NCBI GenBank assembly: GCA_039925865.1
Contig: JBDSYA010000012.1
Coordinates: 1-6,614 of the forward strand
Reading direction: 5' to 3'
Length of the DNA: 6,614 bases
From: JBDSYA01 sp039925865
Lineage (GTDB): Bacteria; Bacteroidota; Ignavibacteria; Tepidaquicellales; Tepidaquicellaceae
Shown here piece after piece: positions 1-6,376 of the stretch. The notes beneath the pieces are model-generated. The model did not search any database. It saw only the letters and a program-made list of their open reading frames with translations, and had not been told where the DNA came from. How positions within the stretch are numbered: position 1 is the first letter of the stretch; every line of letters begins with the position of its first letter. The position numbers were made by a program, and so were the translations under genes.

Positions 1-1322
1 GCCTGATTCATGCGTGTATTTGTAAAAGAAATTCCAAAACAAATTGGCATGAAGGCATATCCTTTTTTGTAATTTTTATTTTCTGAATTAAATTTATCTA
101 TTCTGTTCTTTATTTCAAAAGGTACAAACCTTTCTTCTGCAGAATTCCATGTGCTGCATGCCTGAGCATGCTCGGCTATTTGTCCGTAAGGAAATTCATC
201 CCCCGTTTTTAACAAATTCTTTTTTTGAATTATATACGGCTCTATATCCAATTGCTCTGCAGCTTTCGAGATCGCGCATTCAATAACAAACATACCTTGT
301 GGTCCGCCAAATCCTCTGAAGGCAGTATTTGAAGGCAGATTTGTTTTACAGCAGTAACCCAAAGCTTTTACATTAGGAATGTAATAACTGTTTGTGCAAT
401 GAAAAAGTGTTCTGTCCAAAATCGCAGGAGAAAGATCAGCCGAAGATCCGGCATTCTGATAGAATGTTACTTCATACGCTAAAATGCTTCCGTCTTTTTT
501 TAAACCTAACTTAAAATCAGAAGAATACGGGTTACGTTTTCCTGTCATTACCATGTCATCATGACGAGGGAGAATTAATTTAACAGGTCTGTTAAGCTGA
601 AGAGCTGTGAGCGCTGCCATTGCAGCCCACGGAGTTGCCTGATCTTCCTTACCGCCAAAGCCGCCTCCGAGACGAAGCACTTCAACCTCGATTTTATTCA
701 TCGGTATTCCTAAAACTTTTGAAGCAACTCTCTGTACTGCGGTCGGTCCCTGTGTTGATGAAACAATTTTCACGCTTCCGCCTTCAAGAGGAAATGCAAA
801 TGCTCCCTGTGTTTCAAGATACAGATGTTCCTGTCCTCCAGATTCACATTCTCCTTCAACTATCACGTCACAATCTTTCCACGCTTTATCAATATCTCCG
901 CATGAAAAGTTTTTTTCAGGGACAATAAGATGACCTTTTTTAAATGCTTCCCTCGGATCTGTAATTACAGGTAAAGGATCAATTTCAATTTTTATATTTC
1001 TTACAGCTTCTCTTGCAATGAAAGGGGATTCAGCAACAACTATTGCAACCGGCATTCCAATAAAATGAACTTCATCTTCAGCCAGCAGTGGTTCATCCTG
1101 AACAATTCCGCCAATTTGATTTTCACCCGGAATATCTTTATAAGTAAAAATTCTTATTACTCCGCTGATGGCTTCAGCATATTTTAAATCTAGTTTTTTT
1201 ATTTTACCGTGAGCAATCGGAGAATAAAACACCGATGCATACAATGTTCCGTGCGGAACATTAATATCATCTATGAATTGAGATTCACCTCTCAAATGAT
1301 GAATTAAGTCATAATCTTTCAT
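1..1322 (-). CDS. xdhB: Xanthine dehydrogenase, molybdopterin-binding subunit (partial, C-terminus off the window)
   Basis: This is the large catalytic subunit that hydroxylates hypoxanthine and xanthine at a molybdenum cofactor. The frame is open from ATG at 1322 to the left edge, giving 440 residues of a usual 760-780. Residues 1-110 fit the a/b hammerhead domain (GESQFIDD near 13-20). The Moco-binding domain follows, with RLGGGFGGKE at 217-226 and SNTAFRGFGGPQG at 331-343; the fragment ends in FGISFT at 429-434. Against bovine XDH numbering recalled from the literature, Gln191=Gln767, Glu226=Glu802, Arg304=Arg880, Arg336=Arg912, Phe338=Phe914, Phe433=Phe1009 and Thr434=Thr1010. The purine-binding Glu and Arg are both kept, which argues against an aldehyde oxidase. 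The catalytic base (bovine Glu1261) would lie outside the window. The start codon overlaps the xdhA stop in ATGA, so translation is probably coupled. Family identity is near certain; the purine substrate is inferred from the pocket residues. Confidence 0.96.
   Translation of the reverse strand, partial: MKDYDLIHHLRGESQFIDDINVPHGTLYASVFYSPIAHGKIKKLDLKYAEAISGVIRIFTYKDIPGENQIGGIVQDEPLLAEDEVHFIGMPVAIVVAESPFIAREAVRNIKIEIDPLPVITDPREAFKKGHLIVPEKNFSCGDIDKAWKDCDVIVEGECESGGQEHLYLETQGAFAFPLEGGSVKIVSSTQGPTAVQRVASKVLGIPMNKIEVEVLRLGGGFGGKEDQATPWAAMAALTALQLNRPVKLILPRHDDMVMTGKRNPYSSDFKLGLKKDGSILAYEVTFYQNAGSSADLSPAILDRTLFHCTNSYYIPNVKALGYCCKTNLPSNTAFRGFGGPQGMFVIECAISKAAEQLDIEPYIIQKKNLLKTGDEFPYGQIAEHAQACSTWNSAEERFVPFEIKNRIDKFNSENKNYKKGYAFMPICFGISFTNTRMNQ
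1319..1322 (-). other. ATGA stop/start overlap joining xdhA to xdhB
   Basis: Read on the minus strand, the four bases are ATGA. ATG (1322-1320) starts xdhB and TGA (1321-1319) ends xdhA. There is no spacer and no obvious Shine-Dalgarno sequence ahead of the xdhB start, so re-initiation by terminating ribosomes is the likely way the subunits are made in balance. The overlap also fixes the xdhB start and shows that the two genes are one transcription unit. Confidence 0.9.
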
Positions 1323-2755
1323 ACTGTTTCTTCAATTGAAATAAGATGCGGAAATAATGTTATGAAGTGTGTGTAAATCAGTCTGGATAAAAGTAGCTTC
1401 TTATATTCGGCTGTGCCACGGGCATCGCTTATCGGTGAAATTTCAGATAATGCAATTGAAACGGCTTCATGAATATTGTCGATATTTAAACTTTCCCCAG
1501 TCAGATAATCTGAAGTTTTAAAAAGATATAAAGGAATAGCAGAGACACCACCCGCAGACAGGTGCGCATTTGTAATAATATCATTTTCAATATTCAGCAA
1601 TATTGAAGAGTTAACACTTGCAATATCCAGATATGTGCGCTTTGAAACTTTCTCAAAATTGAAAAAATAATTTCCTTCAGGAATCTTAAAACTCAGACTG
1701 TGCATGTATTCAAATGGTTTTTTGTCAGTTTTTTTATAACTCAGATAATATTTATTCAATGGGATCTTTCTTTCGGACTTTCCATTTCTGAGGATCACTG
1801 TTGAATTCAAAGCCAGAAAAAAATTTGTCATATCTCCGATCGGCGATGCATTGTTGATGTTTCCGCCGAGTGTTGCACCGTTTCTGATCGGAGTGGATCC
1901 AAAGAGTTCGATAAAATCTAATAGTTGTGGAAAACATTTTTTAAAAATATTGCTTTCAAGGATATCAGTAACGGAAGATCTGCTTCCAATAAAACAATAT
2001 CCGTTTATTTCGGTAATGCCATTTAAGCCATTTTGTTCAGGCAGATCCTTCAGAAGAATTATTTCAGAATTTAAAACTTCATCAGGTTTTTGTACAAAAA
2101 TATCAGTACCGCCTCCTATAAAATGAAAGTTATTATTTTTATTGATCTCAACTCCGTTTGACACTGAATTAATTTGTTTGAGCCTGTTTTCAATATTTAA
2201 AAAATATTCAGGGATAATCCTTTCATCAATTAAAAATTTTAACCTTTCATCTCCGTCCGGTATTGAGTTTTTAAATTGTATGGAAAGTTTTTCTGCAGCC
2301 CTAATAATAGAATTATGTCCTGTACATCTGCAGATATTTCCATCCAGAGCATCTATGACTTTATTAAAATTGGAGCTATCTGAATTTAAAAAAAATCCCG
2401 TCAGTGATACAATAAAACCCGGAGTACAAAATCCGCATTGAGAGGCACCTTCCTCGGCAAAGGCTTGTTGAATGGGATTTAAAATTTTACCCGGAAGGTT
2501 TAATGCTTCCACAGTTACTAAATGTTTTCCGGCTGCATTTCCCAACGGCATCAAACAGGAGTTAATAGATTTAAAAACGAGCCGGTTGTCAATTAACTCA
2601 CCTGTCAAAACAGTACAGGCACCGCAGTCACCTTCTTTGCAGCCTTCCTTTGCTCCTGTAAGCCGTTTTTTACGAATGTAATCCAAAACCACAACTGCAG
2701 GGTTTGTCGAAGTCTCAATTGTCTCATTGTTTAATATGAAGCAAATGCTTCTCAT
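1319..2755 (-). CDS. xdhA: Xanthine dehydrogenase, iron-sulfur and FAD subunit
   Basis: This subunit carries electrons from the molybdenum site in XdhB through two [2Fe-2S] clusters to FAD and then to an acceptor, usually NAD+ in this family. The product has 478 residues, normal for a bacterial XdhA. The N-terminal ferredoxin domain has plant-type ligands Cys39, Cys44, Cys47 and Cys67. The second cluster domain has Cys107, Cys110 (QCGFC), Cys142 and Cys144 (CRCTG). The FAD domain shows FIGGGTD at 211-217 and IRNGATLGGNINNASPIGD at 289-307. The C-terminal FAD-linked domain contains ISDARGTAEYKKLL. I chose ATG at 2755 because the protein then begins MRSICFILN, as family members do. The frame extends to a TTG at 2800 (493 residues), but those 15 residues match nothing in the family. 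Neither start has a Shine-Dalgarno sequence. It is first in the operon and overlaps xdhB by four bases. The electron acceptor cannot be read from the sequence. Confidence 0.96.
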   Translation of the reverse strand: MRSICFILNNETIETSTNPAVVVLDYIRKKRLTGAKEGCKEGDCGACTVLTGELIDNRLVFKSINSCLMPLGNAAGKHLVTVEALNLPGKILNPIQQAFAEEGASQCGFCTPGFIVSLTGFFLNSDSSNFNKVIDALDGNICRCTGHNSIIRAAEKLSIQFKNSIPDGDERLKFLIDERIIPEYFLNIENRLKQINSVSNGVEINKNNNFHFIGGGTDIFVQKPDEVLNSEIILLKDLPEQNGLNGITEINGYCFIGSRSSVTDILESNIFKKCFPQLLDFIELFGSTPIRNGATLGGNINNASPIGDMTNFFLALNSTVILRNGKSERKIPLNKYYLSYKKTDKKPFEYMHSLSFKIPEGNYFFNFEKVSKRTYLDIASVNSSILLNIENDIITNAHLSAGGVSAIPLYLFKTSDYLTGESLNIDNIHEAVSIALSEISPISDARGTAEYKKLLLSRLIYTHFITLFPHLISIEETV

Positions 2756-2955
2756 TGAAATAATTTTTTTAAAATTAGAAATATTAAGAGGAATATACAA
2801 CGGATTTATGAGATAAAAAAAGCATCTTTAAAATAGAAACTTTTAAAAACATTAATTGGCAAAGAAAAATATTCTTGAGAAGTGAATTTAAAGACAATTG
2901 ATACAGACCTGTACTTTTACTACTATATGTTTTTAAATAATCAGATTTTAATTAT
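2756..2955. other. Divergent intergenic spacer between xdhA and the TPR gene
   Basis: This AT-rich 200-base region must hold the promoters for xdhAB (leftward) and the TPR gene (rightward), since the two genes diverge here. I see no RNA gene and no credible small ORF on its own. Part of it (2756-2800) is open in the xdhA frame from a TTG codon, but this is more likely untranslated leader. No convincing minus-strand promoter was found; a poor TTGTCT match (2900-2895) was not strong enough to list. Confidence 0.6.
2898..2926 (+). promoter_or_regulatory. Candidate sigma-70-like promoter for the TPR gene
   Basis: TTGATA (2898-2903) is followed after 17 bases by TACTAT (2921-2926), about 30 bases ahead of the ATG at 2956. 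The -35 box matches TTGACA at 5 of 6 positions and the -10 box matches TATAAT at 4 of 6, with the ideal spacing. Such matches occur by chance in AT-rich DNA, and Bacteroidetes main sigma factors prefer a different consensus (TAnnTTTG), so this is tentative. Confidence 0.35.
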
Positions 2956-3801
2956 ATGAAAACTTTTTTATTACTTTTACTAATAATATCCTTCAGCAAT
3001 TATAAAAGTTCTTATTCACAAACTACTCCGGAACAAATTTTATCTAAAGGGAAGGAATCATTTTATGGTGCAAATTTTCAGGAGGGAATAAAATATTTTA
3101 ATGAATTTATAGAAATTTCTCCGACAGATTACCGGGGCTATAATTTCCGTGGCCTCAGTTATATTTCATTAGAAGATTACGGACGGGCAATTGAAGATTT
3201 TACAAAAGCAGTAAGCCTGGCTCAAAATAATAGCGAAGTTTATGTTAACAGGGGCAATGCTTATTTGCTTAACGAAAATATTCCATCCGCGATCTCAGAT
3301 TTTACGGATGCCATAAATTTTAATCCAAATGATCTGGAAGGTTATATTGGAAGAAGCAGGGCTTATACCGCTCAGGACAAATATCCAAATGCAATATCCG
3401 ATCTTAATTCAGCTTCCGGAGTTGATCCCAAAAACGCACGCATTTACATCAATAAAGCGTGGGTTCACATTTTGAACAATGATACAGCTAAAGTTTTTGA
3501 GAATCTTAATTTAGCACTCAACAATGACTCTGACATAGTGTTTACAAATTTTAAAAGAGATCAGATATATATAAAGGTAGAGAGTTATAATCAGGCTCTG
3601 AAAATTACAAATGACCAGCTCCAAAAAGATCCTTCCAGCTATTTTAAATATTTCACAAGAGGGATGATAAATTATTTGATTAATAATTATGAACAGGCAA
3701 CAGCTGATCTTAATAAGTCATTAAGACTCAACGATAAAAACGATACAGAATATTTGGATTTGGTGGATAAATTACTCAGAAGTATAAAAAGAAACAGTTG
3801 A
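2956..3801 (+). CDS. Exported tetratricopeptide-repeat protein
   Basis: The 281-residue product starts with a signal peptide (MKTF, a Leu/Ile core at about 4-13, probable cleavage near SYSQ at 19-22). The rest is almost wholly TPR: seven consecutive repeats of about 34 residues at roughly 24-59, 60-93, 94-127, 128-161, 162-195, 196-228 and 229-263, then a short basic tail. Repeats 2, 3 and 4 are the most canonical, with the pattern Tyr...Arg-Gly...Tyr...Ala-Ile-Asp-Phe...Pro-Asn. Repeats 5 and 6 are degenerate. TPR arrays form a curved helical scaffold that binds proteins or peptides, so a periplasmic or surface adaptor role is plausible; the partner is unknown. There is no catalytic domain, no lipobox cysteine and no further membrane segment. 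The ATG at 2956 is chosen because it gives an intact signal peptide; there is no Shine-Dalgarno sequence. It is divergent from xdhAB, and nothing links it functionally to purine metabolism. Confidence 0.88.
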   Translation: MKTFLLLLLIISFSNYKSSYSQTTPEQILSKGKESFYGANFQEGIKYFNEFIEISPTDYRGYNFRGLSYISLEDYGRAIEDFTKAVSLAQNNSEVYVNRGNAYLLNENIPSAISDFTDAINFNPNDLEGYIGRSRAYTAQDKYPNAISDLNSASGVDPKNARIYINKAWVHILNNDTAKVFENLNLALNNDSDIVFTNFKRDQIYIKVESYNQALKITNDQLQKDPSSYFKYFTRGMINYLINNYEQATADLNKSLRLNDKNDTEYLDLVDKLLRSIKRNS

Positions 3802-3864
3802 CGGATTTTTACATTTTTTATTACAAAACTTAATTACATTTTCCTGCAAAAGAATTAGTCAAAC

Positions 3865-3881
3865 GGACAGAGATTATGTCC
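3865..3881 (+). other. Weak stem-loop downstream of the TPR gene
   Basis: GGACA (3865-3869) pairs with TGTCC (3877-3881) across a seven-base loop. Only five pairs form and no T-run follows (TATTTAAAA comes next), so it does not qualify as an intrinsic terminator. It could slow 3' exonuclease decay of the TPR transcript, or be chance. Confidence 0.25.
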
Positions 3882-3928
3882 TATTTAAAAATTTCTAGCT
3901 ATTAACTTCTAAATACTTCGTTTTAGCT

Positions 3929-3954
3929 AACTTAAACAGAGAACTTAAAACAGA
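3929..3954 (+). repeat. Tandem 12/13-base direct repeat upstream of the beta-helix gene
   Basis: AACTTAAACAGA (3929-3940) and AACTTAAAACAGA (3942-3954) are adjacent and differ only by one extra A. They lie 55-80 bases ahead of the ATG at 4009, where an activator or repressor could bind. The match is direct; a regulatory role is inference. Confidence 0.5.
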
Positions 3955-3975
3955 AATAAATTAATACCATTTTAA

Positions 3976-3992
3976 TTAACCAAACATTAACC
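3976..3992 (+). repeat. Paired TTAACC direct repeats near the start of the beta-helix gene
   Basis: TTAACC occurs at 3976-3981 and again at 3987-3992, with starts 11 bases apart, about one helical turn. They sit just before the A/C-rich leader, in or near the likely 5' untranslated region. The repeat is short and the base composition is skewed, so chance is quite possible. Confidence 0.35.
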
Positions 3993-4008
3993 TAAAACAA
4001 AAACAAAA

Positions 4009-6156
4009 ATGAAAAAATCATTTTCAGTTTTACTGGTTGCTTTACTTTTTTTAGTAAGCAACTATTCATTTTCACAAAATGTGAACGTAACTCCGGCACC
4101 TGCTACATATCCTACCTTGGGAGCAGCTTTCACTGCTATTAACGCTGGAACTCACGGAGCCGCTGCAGTTACAGTAACTATCGTTGGAAATACAGTGGAG
4201 CCTGCAGTTGCATCACTAAACGGTGGCGTATTTGCTAGCTGTCTTATAACGCCTGCAGGAGTAAGAACAGTTTCAGGAAATTTTAACACTGCTGTAATTC
4301 GATTAAACGGCGCAGATAACGTAACTATCGACGGAATAGGTACCGGCGGTAATTCTTTGGAAGTTATAAATCCGAATGCAGGAACAAGTGCAAATGGTGT
4401 CGAATGTATTAATGGTGCCACCATGAATATAATTAGAACAATTACCTGCACCGGTCTTGGTGCATCGGGTGGAACTGCAGGAGGAAGAGGGATTAACATC
4501 GGACAATCAGCAGCTCTTACCGGTGGAAATAACAATAATTTATTAGTCGGTTGTACCACTAACGGATTCAGAAGAGGAATTCAAAATTTCGGAACCGCCA
4601 CTGCAACAGGTTTTACTAATGACAATACAACAATCAGAAATTGCAATTGTAAAAATGCTACTTCTTTAGCTATTTTCATTGGGTCTGAAGTATCAAATAA
4701 TACAATTGAAGGATGTCAGGTGTTTATGGACGCTCCTACACCTACCGATGTAAACTTCAGGGCAATTAATATACAAGGAGTTGGAACAACAAATGTAAGG
4801 AATAATAGAATTTTTTCTTTAAAGAGTTCTACTGCATCAGCTAGTTTTCTCGGGATTCTTACAATTCCTATTACATTAACAGCACCGGGATCAAATGTTT
4901 CATCAGTTAACCTTAACAATAACATGATTTCAATTGCCGATAATAATGTTGGAGCAGGTTCTATCTACGGAATTTTAATGACATCAAATCCATCTGTTAC
5001 CCCATATACAGGCGAGGCATTTTACAATTCAATACTAATTTCAGGAGTAGATGCTCCCACAACAGCTGGTTTTTCCGTTGGAATTGATGTCGATAATGAC
5101 GTTGCCGGTTCAAACATGAAAGCTTTTAATAACCTTGTTTTAAATTCAAGAACAGGCGGAGATTCTACCGAGCAGCACATCGGTGGACTTATTGTAACGG
5201 CCCCAGGTGTGACTGTAAGTGCAGATTATAATGTCTTTAGGGCAACTGACGCTGTACATGGCTTTAATGCAGGTTGGGATGCATTTTTATATAACAACAT
5301 TAATCAATACAGAGAAGCTGCAAGTAATCCAAATATTAATGAACTGCACACAGTTTTCAATACAACATTTTCATTTGTTTCAGCCACCGATCTTCATCTA
5401 ATTCCTTCTTCATTGGGCGGAAGTATTAACGGAACCCCTATTGCAGGCATAAACACAGATATAGATGGAAATACAAGAAGTACCTCTACACCTTACAGAG
5501 GCGCTGATGAACTGGCAGTAGCTTTCAATACTTTGAACGTTTCTGTTGCTCTTGAAGGAGCATTACCCCCTAATACAGATATAGTAACAATGGCTTTAGC
5601 AGGATCTGCTTCTCCTCACAGTCTGGTTGCTTTAGCTACTGAAACTATTAGCGGTGGCTCCCATACAGGTACTTATTATTTTGGAGGTGTAATCTCAAAT
5701 GGTACGCCTTATTATTTAGTTGCAATTCACAGAAATCACATTCAAACATGGAGCGCCGTAACAATTACATTTGTTGGAGGAGTTGCTTCGTATTCATATA
5801 CCACCAGTCTTGCACAGGCTTTTGGAGCTAACCAGATCATTTATTCAGGTCTTGCCGCCATGTATGGTGGTGATGTAAATCAGGATGGTATTGTGGATGG
5901 AACTGATGGAGCTGCTATAGATAATGATGCATCTGTCTTTAGATCAGGCAATCAGCTCTTGACTGACGTTACAGATGACGGAGTAGTTGATGGTTCTGAC
6001 GGTGCAATAGCAGATAACAATGCTTCAAACTTTATAAGTGTTGTTGCCCCGCCGTCTCCTTATGCTATTTCTTCAGATCCGATGCAGGATAATCTTTTAA
6101 AAAATCAAATGTCAGTTTTCAATAAAAGAACAACTAATTCTAATATTGGATTCTAA
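4009..6156 (+). CDS. Secreted parallel beta-helix protein with C-terminal dockerin-like calcium repeats
   Basis: The 715-residue product begins with a signal peptide (MKKSF, hydrophobic core 7-16, cleavage near SFSQ at 20-23), so it is exported by Sec. Residues about 24-500 are Asn/Gly/Thr/Ser-rich with recurrent short strands typical of a right-handed beta-helix, such as NGADNVTIDG at 100-109, NNTIEG at 230-235 and VNLNNNMISI. The helix ends with IDGNTRS (485-491) and GADEL (498-502), a common closing motif in such proteins. Residues about 507-620 look like a separate beta-sandwich domain with NGTPYYLVAIHRN. Two EF-hand-like loops follow, D622-x-N-x-D-G-x-x-D-x-x-D633 and D653-x-T-x-D-G-x-x-D-x-x-D664, resembling a dockerin pair. 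The 40-residue tail has no visible type IX sorting domain. A surface adhesin or carbohydrate-related role is likely, but no catalytic residues can be assigned. An A/C-rich leader without a Shine-Dalgarno sequence precedes the ATG, and a strong terminator follows the stop. Confidence 0.9.
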   Translation: MKKSFSVLLVALLFLVSNYSFSQNVNVTPAPATYPTLGAAFTAINAGTHGAAAVTVTIVGNTVEPAVASLNGGVFASCLITPAGVRTVSGNFNTAVIRLNGADNVTIDGIGTGGNSLEVINPNAGTSANGVECINGATMNIIRTITCTGLGASGGTAGGRGINIGQSAALTGGNNNNLLVGCTTNGFRRGIQNFGTATATGFTNDNTTIRNCNCKNATSLAIFIGSEVSNNTIEGCQVFMDAPTPTDVNFRAINIQGVGTTNVRNNRIFSLKSSTASASFLGILTIPITLTAPGSNVSSVNLNNNMISIADNNVGAGSIYGILMTSNPSVTPYTGEAFYNSILISGVDAPTTAGFSVGIDVDNDVAGSNMKAFNNLVLNSRTGGDSTEQHIGGLIVTAPGVTVSADYNVFRATDAVHGFNAGWDAFLYNNINQYREAASNPNINELHTVFNTTFSFVSATDLHLIPSSLGGSINGTPIAGINTDIDGNTRSTSTPYRGADELAVAFNTLNVSVALEGALPPNTDIVTMALAGSASPHSLVALATETISGGSHTGTYYFGGVISNGTPYYLVAIHRNHIQTWSAVTITFVGGVASYSYTTSLAQAFGANQIIYSGLAAMYGGDVNQDGIVDGTDGAAIDNDASVFRSGNQLLTDVTDDGVVDGSDGAIADNNASNFISVVAPPSPYAISSDPMQDNLLKNQMSVFNKRTTNSNIGF
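5872..6033 (+). repeat. Internal duplication encoding two dockerin-like calcium loops
   Basis: Within the beta-helix protein, residues about 622-644 and 653-675 are two copies of one unit, offset by 31 residues. Both share the pattern DV-x-x-DG-x-VDG-x-DGA, then DN, Ala-Ser and Phe. Predicted calcium ligands are Asp622, Asn624, Asp626, Asp630 and Asp633 in the first copy, and Asp653, Thr655, Asp657, Asp661 and Asp664 in the second. The second copy has Thr where the first has Asn at loop position 3. Confidence 0.8.
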
Positions 6157-6186
6157 GAAGTTTCATAATTAGAACTTAATTTTGTT

Positions 6187-6218
6187 AACCCGGCAGTCTA
6201 ATTGCCGGGTTTTTTTTT
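6187..6218 (+). terminator. Strong intrinsic terminator after the beta-helix gene
   Basis: AACCCGGCA (6187-6195) pairs perfectly with TGCCGGGTT (6203-6211) over nine base pairs around a seven-base loop. A run of nine T starts at 6210, overlapping the stem end. It lies about 30 bases after the stop at 6156. On the opposite strand no T-rich run follows the stem, so it should act only in the rightward direction. Confidence 0.93.
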
Positions 6219-6266
6219 GTTTAAAAATTAATATCTTGATTTTTTTAATGGGTATTAAAAAATTTG

Positions 6267-6278
6267 TTATGATCATAA
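6267..6278. promoter_or_regulatory. 12-bp perfect palindrome, possible operator
   Basis: TTATGATCATAA is its own reverse complement and lies about 100 bases before the peptidase start. A TATAAT hexamer follows at 6283-6288. Its position suits a dimeric regulator binding near a promoter for the downstream gene, but I recognise no specific regulator site and the flanks do not extend the symmetry. Confidence 0.3.
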
Positions 6279-6376
6279 ACTTTATAATAATAATACCGAT
6301 TAAACTTCAAGATCTTAAGATTGTAATTATGCTTTATATTCTCTTGAATTGTAAATAACAAATTTAAATTTTCAGA

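Larger units (their letters stand above)
3802..4008. other. Intergenic spacer between the TPR and beta-helix genes
   Basis: This 207-base AT-rich spacer has no coding potential that I can support. It contains a weak stem-loop and several short direct repeats, and ends in an A/C-rich leader directly before the ATG at 4009 (TAAAACAAAAACAAAA). Such leaders without a Shine-Dalgarno sequence are usual in Bacteroidetes-like bacteria. No terminator with a T-run follows the TPR gene, so some read-through into the next gene is possible, although the size of the gap suggests a separate promoter. Confidence 0.55.

Noticed and set aside
620..928. Plus-strand 102-codon open frame
   Set aside because: It lies entirely antisense to xdhB, whose reading frame is strongly conserved. 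The predicted protein shows no recognisable domain.
1752..1937. Minus-strand 61-codon open frame
   Set aside because: It is a shifted frame inside the FAD domain of xdhA. The xdhA frame through this stretch is intact, so it is neither a frameshift remnant nor a separate gene.
1851..2681. Three plus-strand open frames (1851-2126, 2142-2441, 2472-2681)
   Set aside because: All are antisense to xdhA and share no protein features. They arise from codon bias in the real gene.
2898..2919. Possible Bacteroidetes-type promoter (TTG with TACTTTTA)
   Set aside because: The TAnnTTTG box has a mismatch and the 11-base gap to TTG is too short for the usual -33/-7 spacing.
4152..4925. Minus-strand open frames opposite the beta-helix gene (4152-4559, 4303-4506, 4716-4925)
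   Set aside because: They mirror the repetitive Asn/Gly/Thr codons of the sense gene. They have unnatural Pro/Val-rich composition and no family resemblance.
5219..5401. Plus-strand 60-codon open frame
   Set aside because: It is a shifted frame within the beta-helix gene, and the sense frame is uninterrupted across it.
6285..6294. Short TAA microsatellite (TAATAATAAT)
   Set aside because: Three to four units of an AT-only triplet in AT-rich spacer DNA is expected by chance and has no clear role.
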